DNA of 64,000 nucleotides from Lysobacter terrestris (GTDB lineage: Bacteria; Pseudomonadota; Gammaproteobacteria; Xanthomonadales; Xanthomonadaceae), in NCBI RefSeq assembly GCF_014489475.1, contig NZ_CP060820.1, positions 248,001 to 312,000 of the forward strand, read 5' to 3'. This document shows positions 16,627 through 24,885 of this stretch, one piece after another. The position numbers and the translations under genes were made by a program. Within the stretch, counting starts at the first letter, position 1. Each line of letters begins with the position of its first letter. The notes below the pieces were generated by a model. The model was not told the DNA's origin, did no database searches, and was given only the letters and a program-made list of their open reading frames with translations.

Positions 16627-17643
16627 CTATTCCCCGGCGTCGCGACGGGTCTGCTCCTTGCGGTCCTGCTCGCCGATGCTGCCCTGGGTCGCTTCCAGGC
16701 GGCTTTCGTCCCGGTGGCGCTGCTCGGCGTGGGCCTCGGCCTGCGCCTCCTGGCTTGCATCCCGCTCCGGCACGGCATGGTGGCCCACCGGGTGGGACTG
16801 GTCGGTGTCGAATTGCCGCCACGGCGGCGGCTCGCTGGCGCGGGCGTGTTTGGCTTCGAGCAGCGCGCGGGTATTGGCCAAGGCCTGTTCCGGGGTGATG
16901 TGGTGCGGCTGGGCGGCTTGGGTGGCGTCGCCATCGAGCTTGCGCGGCGGCGATGGGCTGATCGGGGTGCTTGCTGTCGTGGCGGCGGTCGTCGCGAGGG
17001 TCGCGGTCGCATCGTTGCGGGCGGCCCGGCGGCGCGGGGTCTTTTCGACCTGGGTCGCGCTGGAAGCGCTGGGCTGCACGGGCGCGGCAGTCGCCTTGCG
17101 CGCGGCCTGCTTCGCGACTGCCGCGGTGGCAGCAGTCACCGTCGGTTTGAGCGGCGCCATGGACGTGCGTTGCGCGGACTTGCGGACCGGAGCCTTGACG
17201 GCCTTCTTCACCACCTTCCTGGCGGCCGTCTTCGGTGCGGCGGTCTTGCGCGGCGACTTTGACATCGGCTTCAGTACTGCGACGGTCGTGCGGACGACCT
17301 TCTTTGTCGCACTCTTCTTCACCGTCTTCTTTGCGGCCTTCTTTGCCGTCACCTTTCTGACCGCAGGCTTCTTCACGGCCTTCTTTGCCACCACCTTCCT
17401 GGCGGCGGGCTTCTTCACTGCCTTCTTCACCGCTTTCTTCACGGCCACCTGCCTGGTGGCGGTCTTCTTCACGCCCTTCTTCACCGCCTTCCTGGCTGCG
17501 GGCCGCTTCACCGCTTTCTTCGCTGCCTTCTTCACCGCCTTCTTTGCGGCCACCTTTTTCGTCACCTTCCTGACCGGCGCTTTGCGTGCAACGGCCTTCC
17601 TGGTCGCTTTCCTGACGGCCTTGGTGGTCTTGCGGGTTGCCAT
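16627..17643 (-). CDS. Histone H1-like lysine/alanine-rich protein
   Basis: The 338-residue protein starts MATRKTTKAVRKATRK and, over its first 150 residues, is almost wholly made of K, A, V, R, T in AVKK/AAKK/PAARK repeats, like eukaryotic H1 tails and the bacterial AlgP/H1-like proteins. The middle is A/T/S-rich and the last 100 residues are acidic/Q/H-rich (EQALANTRALLEAKHA region) and look like a separate domain. A strong GGAGG site precedes the ATG at 17643. It is expected to bind DNA or polyphosphate non-specifically. The repeated codons make length variation between strains likely. Confidence 0.75.
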   Translation of the reverse strand: MATRKTTKAVRKATRKAVARKAPVRKVTKKVAAKKAVKKAAKKAVKRPAARKAVKKGVKKTATRQVAVKKAVKKAVKKPAARKVVAKKAVKKPAVRKVTAKKAAKKTVKKSATKKVVRTTVAVLKPMSKSPRKTAAPKTAARKVVKKAVKAPVRKSAQRTSMAPLKPTVTAATAAVAKQAARKATAAPVQPSASSATQVEKTPRRRAARNDATATLATTAATTASTPISPSPPRKLDGDATQAAQPHHITPEQALANTRALLEAKHARASEPPPWRQFDTDQSHPVGHHAVPERDASQEAQAEAHAEQRHRDESRLEATQGSIGEQDRKEQTRRDAGE

Positions 17644-17897
17644 GCTCGCCTCCGTGTTTTCGCCATGCACCGGCGCCTTCACGCCGTACGCGGCATCGGA
17701 TAACACGCACGACATTCACGCCGGGTGAGTGAATGCGTGACCCGCATGGGTGAGCGAGTCCGCCTGCGTGATCGGGTAGCGTTGATTTGCTTGCAGGGGG
17801 GAAATGTTTGTCGTTGACCGGAGTCCATGGAGCGGGCACCCCGACCTGTGACTGCACGGAAGCCACATCGACTATCCAGCAAGAGGGAGCACCACCC

Positions 17898-18101
17898 ATG
17901 GCCCAGGCGAATTACGGCCCCTACGAGCAATTCAGCGACGATGCGTTGATGCATCGCTACTTCGAGCTCTCGGACCACCCCGAGGAACACGCGGAAGAAC
18001 TCGCCGCGATCGACGCCACCATCCAGTCGCGCCTGTCCGCGGCCTATGGCGTGGGCGGAGCCGAGTCTTCGCCCCGCGTCCGCGTCGCCTCGCCTATTTG
18101 A
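17898..18101 (+). CDS. Small hypothetical protein (67 aa)
   Basis: A short acidic protein beginning MAQANYGPYEQFSDDALMHR with an alpha-helical, glutamate-rich middle (HPEEHAEELAAIDATI). No family is recognised. GAGGGAG lies 11 bases before the ATG and fixes the start. It is divergent from the H1-like gene (254-base gap) and overlaps the convergent DUF4034-like gene tail-to-tail by 8 bases, which argues that the reading frame is real and constrained. Confidence 0.6.
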   Translation: MAQANYGPYEQFSDDALMHRYFELSDHPEEHAEELAAIDATIQSRLSAAYGVGGAESSPRVRVASPI

Positions 18102-19665
18102 TCCCCGCCTTGCGGAAGGCGGCTTCGATCTCCTCCGCGTAGCGTTTCTGCGCGGGATCAGCGCGATCGGCAAGCTTCAGGAACTGCTTCATCTGCTCGG
18201 GATCCAGGCGACCGCCCCCGGCCATGGCCAGTTGATCCATGCGGTACATGAAGCCACGACCGTCCTGCGGATATTCCGCGCGGAGCCGGTCGATATAAGG
18301 CGCTGCTTTCGCCGCGGCCTGCTTGTGTGCGAGGCCGGCGTCGTACAGCCACATGGTGGTGAGTTCGCGCAGTGACGCCTGCCGCTGCTTCTGATCGCCC
18401 AGGGCCTTGAGGTAATGCCGCTCGGCCTCTTCGTAACGCCCGCTGTTGTAGTACGCCGCGCCCAGCAGGTATTGGCCCCACGCGCTATCGGGCTCGGTCG
18501 CTTCCGCGCGCACCAGGTAAGGCAATGCCCACTCCGGTTCGGTGCGAAGCAGGTTCCAGCCGATCCTGCGATCGGCCCATGCGCCGCCCTTGTTGAACCG
18601 CGCCTCCTGCAGCAGGTAGGCCAATCCCTTCCACTGGTCCTTGGGCGCGTCCGTGCGCGAGTACGCCAGGTTGGCGGCGTCGTGCAGGTGGGCCTCGGTC
18701 GAACCGGTGGCAACCGCGATGTCGAGCACGTCCGCGGTTTCCTGCGTGTAGACGTCATCGAGGACCAGCCGATTGCCGCGATCGCCGAAGGGCGCTGCCT
18801 GGTACATCGCGATCTGTGGCCGCCGCGGATACAACGCGGGCAACTCGTAGGCATAGGCAAGCATCGCTTCGTACGAGCCGCCCCAGCGCGGTTCCAGCGA
18901 GCGCATCCGGTAACGCACCAGTTCGGTACAACCGGGGTCGATGCCGTGCCCCTTCTGGAAAGCCCACGCCTCCAGGTCCGCGCGCGAATCCAAGATGGCG
19001 AGGTCCATGGCCGCCACGTAGCCGGGCATCAGGCGTGGCTCGGCCTTGATCGCCTTGCGGATCAACGGCACGGCCTGGTCGGCCATGCGGGACATCTCGC
19101 GCAGGCTTTCCCGCGGCGTCTCGCTGGCCCATTTCCCGCCACGGGCCTTCCAGGCCGCGCTTACGAAGTAAACGCCGCGCGCCAGCACGGCGAAGGCACT
19201 GTCGGGCGACTTTTCCAGCCACAGGGCGGAAACGCGATCCGCATCCGCCGGCTCGCCCTGGAAGCGCTCGAAGAACGGGTGGATTTCCTCACTGAACCCG
19301 CTGTCGGAGAAGTGCCGGGCAAGTGCATCCGCCAGCAGCTTCTCCAGCGCGCCTGCTTCGCCACGCTGGAGGTAGCCCTCCACGTCGGCAAGGCTGGGCA
19401 CGGCGGCGTTGTGGTACCGGCAATGCGCCTGCGCATGCCCGGCCGGCCACTTGTTCCCCGGCACGTCCGGGAACGCCAGGCAACGCTGCAAGGGATCGGC
19501 GATGCGCTCGGCGGCGCGCGCCTTGAGCAGGTAGTCGCGCCACGGCGCGGGCGCGTCCTTCAACACCTCCGCCTCGGGCCGCTCGGGAATCGGCGGCAAT
19601 CCCGCCGTCGCTTCGCCTGCCAGAAGCAGGCCTGCCACCAGGCAGGCAAGATATTTCCATCCCAT
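18094..19665 (-). CDS. Secreted TPR / DUF4034-like protein
   Basis: A 523-residue protein with a Sec signal (about 1-21). A globular region (about 60-260) with W/A-rich helices, including SAFAVLARGVYFVSAAWKARGG, resembles DUF4034. It is followed by TPR/Sel1-like helical repeats (about 270-440) such as AWGQYLLGAAYYNSGRYEEAE. Probably a periplasmic protein-protein interaction scaffold; function unknown. It begins 27 bases after the rhomboid gene on the same strand. Confidence 0.65.
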   Translation of the reverse strand: MGWKYLACLVAGLLLAGEATAGLPPIPERPEAEVLKDAPAPWRDYLLKARAAERIADPLQRCLAFPDVPGNKWPAGHAQAHCRYHNAAVPSLADVEGYLQRGEAGALEKLLADALARHFSDSGFSEEIHPFFERFQGEPADADRVSALWLEKSPDSAFAVLARGVYFVSAAWKARGGKWASETPRESLREMSRMADQAVPLIRKAIKAEPRLMPGYVAAMDLAILDSRADLEAWAFQKGHGIDPGCTELVRYRMRSLEPRWGGSYEAMLAYAYELPALYPRRPQIAMYQAAPFGDRGNRLVLDDVYTQETADVLDIAVATGSTEAHLHDAANLAYSRTDAPKDQWKGLAYLLQEARFNKGGAWADRRIGWNLLRTEPEWALPYLVRAEATEPDSAWGQYLLGAAYYNSGRYEEAERHYLKALGDQKQRQASLRELTTMWLYDAGLAHKQAAAKAAPYIDRLRAEYPQDGRGFMYRMDQLAMAGGGRLDPEQMKQFLKLADRADPAQKRYAEEIEAAFRKAGIK

Positions 19666-19692
19666 GGAACTCCCCCGATTTCCAGTTGGCGG

Positions 19693-20295
19693 CTACGGCA
19701 GCCGCGGACTCTGCAGTGCCTGGATGAAATGCGGAAGCACGTCCGGCTCCATCAGCAGCATGAACAGCACGCCGTACACCGCACCGGACAGGTGCGCGCT
19801 GTGGTTGACGTTGCCACCGCCCTGCCGGTCCTTCCAGAACGAATACGCCACGTAGCCGATGCCGTACAGGAATCCCGGCACCGGCAGCGGCGCGAGGATC
19901 CACATCCACGGATCGAGCAGGATCGAGGCGAACAGCACCGCGGACACGCCCCCCGACGCGCCCAGGCTGCTGTAGCGCGCGTCGTGGCGATGGCGCATGT
20001 AGGTCGGCAGGATCGCGATGACTATCGCCGACAGGTAGAACAGCGCATAGCCGAGCGAGCCGATGTACCGCGCCATGAAGCCTTCGACCACGCGGCCGAA
20101 GAAGAACAGCGTGATCATGTTGAACAGCAGGTGCGACCAGTCCGCATGGATGAAGCCATGCGTCAGCAGGCGGTCGTACTGCTTGTAGCGGTCGATCGCC
20201 GGCGGCCACAGGATCAGGCGCTGCAGCAGCGGCGGGCGCTCGAACGCCAGCCAGGACACCACGGCGGTCACCGCGATCAGGATGATGGTCAGCAT
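19693..20295 (-). CDS. Rhomboid-family intramembrane serine protease
   Basis: A 200-residue, six-helix membrane protein. It has H50..H55..N59 in HADWSHLLFN, the catalytic GASGG with S114, and H168 in the last helix (HSAHLSGA), giving the Ser-His dyad. Rhomboids cleave transmembrane helices of other proteins within the bilayer; the substrate is not evident. The gene lies 38 bases after the POT transporter gene and 27 before the TPR protein, so the three may form an operon. Confidence 0.92.
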   Translation of the reverse strand: MLTIILIAVTAVVSWLAFERPPLLQRLILWPPAIDRYKQYDRLLTHGFIHADWSHLLFNMITLFFFGRVVEGFMARYIGSLGYALFYLSAIVIAILPTYMRHRHDARYSSLGASGGVSAVLFASILLDPWMWILAPLPVPGFLYGIGYVAYSFWKDRQGGGNVNHSAHLSGAVYGVLFMLLMEPDVLPHFIQALQSPRLP

Positions 20296-20333
20296 GCGGG
20301 AGCGATCCTCGTTCCGGCCACGTTCCGCGCCCG

Positions 20334-21896
20334 TCAGGCGCGGTAGTGGTCCTGCATCGGGTAGCGGCGCGCGTAGAGCGCGAAAGCCAGTGCGGCAACC
20401 ATCGCGAAGCCGGCGAAGAAGAACATCAGGAACGCGGTTTCGCTGAGGCCGGTCTGCGCAATGCTGGAGATGACGCCATCGTTACGGACCGCGGCGTTGC
20501 TGAGCAGCACCCACAGGTTGCCGACGGTCACCGAGAGCATCCAGAAGCTCATGATCGTGCCCTTCATCGATGTCGGCGCCTGGCTGTAGGCGAACTCGAG
20601 GCCCGTCGCCGACACCAGCACTTCGCCCATCGTCAGCAGCGCGTACGGCAGCACCTGCCAGACGATCGAAACCGGGTCGCCGCCGTCGATGGCGAGCTGC
20701 AGGCAACCGGCCACGACCCAGGCGACGGACGAGAACGCGATGCCCGTGCCCATGCGGCGCAGCGGCGTCGGCTCGATGCCGATGCGGCGCAGCAACGGGT
20801 ACAGCACCAGGTTGTTGAACGGAATAATCAGCATCACCAGGGCCGGGTTCAGCGCCTGCATCTGCGCGGCCTGGAACCACGAGGGCTTGGTCATCAGCCC
20901 GCCCTGGATCACCCAGGTCGACGCCTTCTGGTCGAACAGCGACCAGAACGGCGTCACCAGCGCGAACACGATCAGGATGCGCAGCACCGCGCGCACGCCG
21001 TCGACGGCTTCGTCCGGATGCGCACCGCGGGCACGCTCCAGCTGCATGGCTGCGCCAACGCCGCCAAAGGCCATCACCAGCACCAGCGCCAGGCAGAACG
21101 CCGGCACGAACTCCAGCGAACCCACCAGCCACAGGCCGAGCGCAGCCACCGCCAGCACCGCGCCCAGCACGGCGATGACCAGCCCGGTGCGCCCCTGCCC
21201 CGCCTGCCTTGCCAACAGCGCGGTGCGCACGACGTTGAGGAACGAATGCGGGTTCGGCGGCGCCGCCGGAACGTGCACGTACTTGTGGCGCCCCGCCCAG
21301 AAGATCACGACGGCTAGGAACATCAGCGCGCCCGGAATGCCGAAGGCGATCGCCGGCCCGAGGCTGCTGAGGAAGATCGGCATCAGCAACGAGGCGAAGA
21401 AGCTGCCGAAGTTGATCGTCCAGTAGAACGCGTCGTAGACGACCTTGGCCTTGCCCTTGTTGCTCTGGTCGAACTGGTCGCCGACGAAGGCCGATACCAG
21501 CGGTTTGATGCCGCCCGACCCCAGCGCGATCAGGAACATGCCCGTGTAGAAGCCGGTAGTGTTGTCCACGAACAACGACAGGCAGACGAAGCCCAGCACG
21601 TACACCAGCGACAGCCAGAAGATCGTGTTGTACTTGCCGAAGAAACGGTCGGAGAGCCAGCCGCCCAGCAGCGGGAAGAAGTACACGCCGATGACGAAGG
21701 TGTGGAACACGTCCTTCGCCATGTGCTCGCGCTCGCCCTGCGAGGCGATGTACATCAGCAGCGTGGACACGAGGAACGGCGTCAGGATGTTGCGCATCCC
21801 GTAGAAGCCGAAGCGCTCGCAGGCTTCGTTGCCGATGATGTATGGGATCTGCCGGGGCAGCTTTCCGGTGTTGGCGTTGGCGGTGCTGGCTGTCAT
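20334..21896 (-). CDS. POT-family proton-dependent peptide transporter
   Basis: It imports di- and tripeptides in symport with protons. The 520-residue protein has the POT signature E24-A-C-E27-R28-F-G-F-Y in helix 1, about fourteen hydrophobic segments, the GSGGIKPLVSAFVGDQF motif of helix 5 and the FAYSQAP motif towards the end. Fits the DtpA/DtpT group. It may be co-transcribed with the rhomboid gene and supplies a use for the peptides made by the exopeptidases of this region. Confidence 0.93.
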   Translation of the reverse strand: MTASTANANTGKLPRQIPYIIGNEACERFGFYGMRNILTPFLVSTLLMYIASQGEREHMAKDVFHTFVIGVYFFPLLGGWLSDRFFGKYNTIFWLSLVYVLGFVCLSLFVDNTTGFYTGMFLIALGSGGIKPLVSAFVGDQFDQSNKGKAKVVYDAFYWTINFGSFFASLLMPIFLSSLGPAIAFGIPGALMFLAVVIFWAGRHKYVHVPAAPPNPHSFLNVVRTALLARQAGQGRTGLVIAVLGAVLAVAALGLWLVGSLEFVPAFCLALVLVMAFGGVGAAMQLERARGAHPDEAVDGVRAVLRILIVFALVTPFWSLFDQKASTWVIQGGLMTKPSWFQAAQMQALNPALVMLIIPFNNLVLYPLLRRIGIEPTPLRRMGTGIAFSSVAWVVAGCLQLAIDGGDPVSIVWQVLPYALLTMGEVLVSATGLEFAYSQAPTSMKGTIMSFWMLSVTVGNLWVLLSNAAVRNDGVISSIAQTGLSETAFLMFFFAGFAMVAALAFALYARRYPMQDHYRA

Positions 21897-22046
21897 GGGA
21901 CTCGCACGGGTTCGCGCCGGACATCCGGTTCCGGCTGGAAAAGTCAGGAAAACGGCGGGGCATGCCCGCCGACCCGCCGCAGGGTAACCCAGCCCCGGGC
22001 AGGCACGGAACTCGGCCGCCGGCCGCGCCGGCGGGAATTCAGGCCA

Positions 22047-22679
22047 TCAGGCCCACTCGCTCAGGCCTTCGCGCGCGTACAGCGTGGCGAACGACGGTCG
22101 CGCCTTCATCCGCTGCGCCAGCGCCGCCAGGTGCGGCCAGGTCGTGGCCGGCTGCGGCATGTTGCGCGACCAGCGCATCAGCATCGCCAGGTAGAAATCG
22201 GCGGCGCTGACGTGGTCGCCGAGCAGGTACGGACCGTGCGCGCCCAGGTGCGCGTCGAGGCGATCCCACGCGGCTTCGATGCGCGGGCGGACCGCCTCGC
22301 GCACCAGCGCCTCGTTGGCGGCACCGGCGGGCTCGTGCGGGTACCACCAGATGCGGAACAGCGGCTGCACCGCATTGGCAAGGTGGAACATCCACTGCAG
22401 GTACTGCGGCCGCAGCGGGCTGTCGGGCGCGGGCGCGAAACCGCCCTGCGCGTGGCGATCGGCCAGCAGCATCGCCAGCGCGCTGCATTCGAACCGCGGC
22501 ACGCCGTCGTCGACCAGCGTCGGCACCACCCCGTTGGGATTGAGCGCGAGGTATTCGGGCGATTTCTGCTCCCCGGCCTTGGTGTCGACCAGGCGCAGTT
22601 CGTGCGGCACGCCAAGTTCGATCAGGAGCCAATGCACGACCATGCTGGCGGCGCCGGGGGAGTAGTAGAGCGAATACAT
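22047..22679 (-). CDS. Glutathione S-transferase family protein
   Basis: A 210-residue protein with an N-terminal thioredoxin-like domain (YSLYYSPGAASMVVHWLLIE; glutathione-binding PxxV near GVVPTLVDDG and the ESxA-like ECSALAMLLAD) and a helical C-terminal domain from about 88. The serine-containing SPGAAS motif is that of beta/other bacterial GSTs. Substrate unknown. The start at 22679 is the first ATG directly before the beta1 strand. Confidence 0.85.
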   Translation of the reverse strand: MYSLYYSPGAASMVVHWLLIELGVPHELRLVDTKAGEQKSPEYLALNPNGVVPTLVDDGVPRFECSALAMLLADRHAQGGFAPAPDSPLRPQYLQWMFHLANAVQPLFRIWWYPHEPAGAANEALVREAVRPRIEAAWDRLDAHLGAHGPYLLGDHVSAADFYLAMLMRWSRNMPQPATTWPHLAALAQRMKARPSFATLYAREGLSEWA

Positions 22680-22810
22680 GCAGCGGCTCCTGTGGATGGT
22701 GCGCGGATGATCGCACGCGGCGCGCGACGCACGCACTGCTGACACCACGCCGACAGCAATCCGTGCACCTTCGCACCCCGCCGGCGTGTCGAAGCGGCTA
22801 CCTTCGCGCC

Positions 22811-22858
22811 ATTACGACGCGCCACTACGACGCGCCGTTACGACGTGCCGTTACCATC
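22811..22858. repeat. 13-bp tandem repeat, 3.7 copies
   Basis: The unit (A/G)(T/C)TACGACG(C/T)GCC is repeated at 22811, 22824 and 22837, with a fourth partial unit from 22850. It lies in the 205-base divergent gap between the GST and M14 genes, 27 bases before the M14 start, so it overlaps the likely 5' leader of that gene. Confidence 0.85.
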
Positions 22859-22884
22859 TCCTCATTCCTTCTGTCGAACCGACC

Positions 22885-24675
22885 ATGCCCCGCACCCTCC
22901 TGCTACCTGCCAGTCTGATATCTGCCGGCCTGGCCCTCGCCCTTGCCGCCACCGCGCCCGCTGCCGCCAGCACCGACCTCGCCACGGTCTCCGAGCGCAG
23001 CGGCTTCGTGAAGACCGGCCGCTACGATGAAGTGATCGCGCTGTGCGAAGCCTTCCAGCAGCGCTATCCGGACGCCGTGCGCTGCTTCGATTTCGGCACC
23101 ACACCCGAAGGCCGGCCGATGAAGGCGCTGGCGGTCAGCAGGACCGGCAAGCTGCAGGCGCAGGCCGCGCGCGACGCCGGACTGCCCGTGCTGCTGGTGC
23201 AGGGCGGCATCCACGCCGGCGAGATCGACGGCAAGGACGCGGGTTTCCTGCTGCTGCGCGAACTGCTCGATGGCAAGCGCAAGGACAACCCGCTCGACCG
23301 CCTGGTGCTGGTGTTCGTGCCGGTGTTCAACGTCGACGGGCACGAGCGTTTCGCCGCCTGGAACCGCCCGAACCAGCGCGGCCCGGAGGAGATGGGCTGG
23401 CGCACCACCGCGCAGAACTACAACCTCAACCGCGACTACGTGAAGGCCGACGCCCCCGAGATGCAGGCGATGCTGCGGCTGGCCAACGAATGGGACCCGC
23501 TGGCGATGATGGACCTGCACGTCACCGACGGCGCGAAGTTCCGGCACGACATCTCGATCATGGTCGAACCGACCGAAGGCAACGACGCGCCCTTGCGCAA
23601 GGTCGGCAAGGCGTGGCGCGACGGCGTGATCGCGCGCCTGAAGCGGCAGGGCTCGCTGCCGCTGCCGTTCTATCCCTCGTTCGTCGAATACGACAACCCG
23701 GCCTCCGGCTTCGAGCACGGGGTCGCCGCGCCGCGCTTCTCGCAGAGCTACTTCGCCCAGCGCAACCGCCTGGGCATGCTGGTCGAAACGCATTCGTGGA
23801 AGGACTACCCCACCCGCGTCCGCATCACCCGCAACACCGTACTCGCCGCCGCCGAGCTGATCGCCGCGCACGGCCGGCAGTGGCTGCAGGACGTGCATGC
23901 CGCCGACGAACGCGCGGCGCAGCTCGCCGGACAACCGGTCGCGCTCGACTACAAGGCCACCGACAAGGCGCGCACGATCGCGTTCCAGGGCTACGCCTAC
24001 ACGCGGACGCCGTCGGAGGTCTCCGGTGCGCTGATGACGCGCTACGACGAGAACACGCCGCAGGTCTGGCACATCCCGCTGCGCGACGAAGTCGTGCCCG
24101 ATCACGTGCTCGACGCGCCGCGCGCGGGCTACCTGGTACCGGCCGCGCACGCGGCCTGGGTCGGCGCGAAGCTGCAGCAGCACGGCATCGAATTCCGCCG
24201 GCTCGACGCGCCGCTGTCGGTGGACGCCCAGGCCTTCCACGCGAGCGAAACCAGGTTCTCCGCGCAGTCGTTCGAGGGCCACCAGACGCTCACCGCCACG
24301 GGCGCGTGGCAACCGGAACGGCGCGATGTCGCCGCCGGCAGCCTGTTCGTGCCGATCGCGCAGGCGAAGGCGCGCCTGGTGATGACGCTGCTGGAACCGC
24401 AGGCCGGCGATTCGCTGCTGGCCTGGGGCGAATTCAACCCGGCCTTCGAGCGCAAGGAATACATGGAGGATTACGTCGCCGAGGAAGTCGCGCGCGACAT
24501 GCTGGCCAGGGATCCGGCGCTGAAGGCGCGGTTCGAGCAGCGCCTGAAGGACGATGCCGCGTTCGCGAAGGACGCCTCCGCCCGGCTGGAGTTCTTCGCC
24601 CGCCTGCATTCGTCGTGGGACCAGGCGTACAACGTGTATCCGGTGTTGCGGATCGATCACGCGCCCGCGCCCTGA
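22885..24675 (+). CDS. M14 family zinc carboxypeptidase, exported
   Basis: A 596-residue protein with a signal peptide (about 1-29). The zinc ligands are H110-x-x-E113 (HAGEIDGKD) and H212 in MMDLHVTDG, with catalytic-position E301 in VETHSW; this is the M14 carboxypeptidase layout. A long C-terminal region (about 330-596) beyond the peptidase core is of unknown role. It probably trims peptides in the periplasm or outside for nutrition. Confidence 0.9.
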   Translation: MPRTLLLPASLISAGLALALAATAPAAASTDLATVSERSGFVKTGRYDEVIALCEAFQQRYPDAVRCFDFGTTPEGRPMKALAVSRTGKLQAQAARDAGLPVLLVQGGIHAGEIDGKDAGFLLLRELLDGKRKDNPLDRLVLVFVPVFNVDGHERFAAWNRPNQRGPEEMGWRTTAQNYNLNRDYVKADAPEMQAMLRLANEWDPLAMMDLHVTDGAKFRHDISIMVEPTEGNDAPLRKVGKAWRDGVIARLKRQGSLPLPFYPSFVEYDNPASGFEHGVAAPRFSQSYFAQRNRLGMLVETHSWKDYPTRVRITRNTVLAAAELIAAHGRQWLQDVHAADERAAQLAGQPVALDYKATDKARTIAFQGYAYTRTPSEVSGALMTRYDENTPQVWHIPLRDEVVPDHVLDAPRAGYLVPAAHAAWVGAKLQQHGIEFRRLDAPLSVDAQAFHASETRFSAQSFEGHQTLTATGAWQPERRDVAAGSLFVPIAQAKARLVMTLLEPQAGDSLLAWGEFNPAFERKEYMEDYVAEEVARDMLARDPALKARFEQRLKDDAAFAKDASARLEFFARLHSSWDQAYNVYPVLRIDHAPAP

Positions 24676-24690
24676 CGGTTCATGGCCCCG

Positions 24691-24713
24691 GCCTTCCCCG
24701 CGTGCGGGAAGGC
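24691..24713. terminator. Hairpin after the M14 gene
   Basis: GCCTTCCC and GGGAAGGC face each other across CGCGTGC, 16 bases behind the stop. No T run follows; it resembles the short palindromic repeats seen elsewhere in the window. Confidence 0.4.
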
Positions 24714-24885
24714 TGGGATGCGGGCCGACGCGGCGATAACGCGACCGGCCCCACGGATCCAACCGAAGCCCCTTCGAACCGACCGTTCGCGCAAAGCCCA
24801 AGGCCCGGCAACAGGACTTTCCGCCTAGAGCCCACGGGTCCCGATCACGCTAGGCTGCGGTCTTTATGTCTGCCGGGCCTACGCA

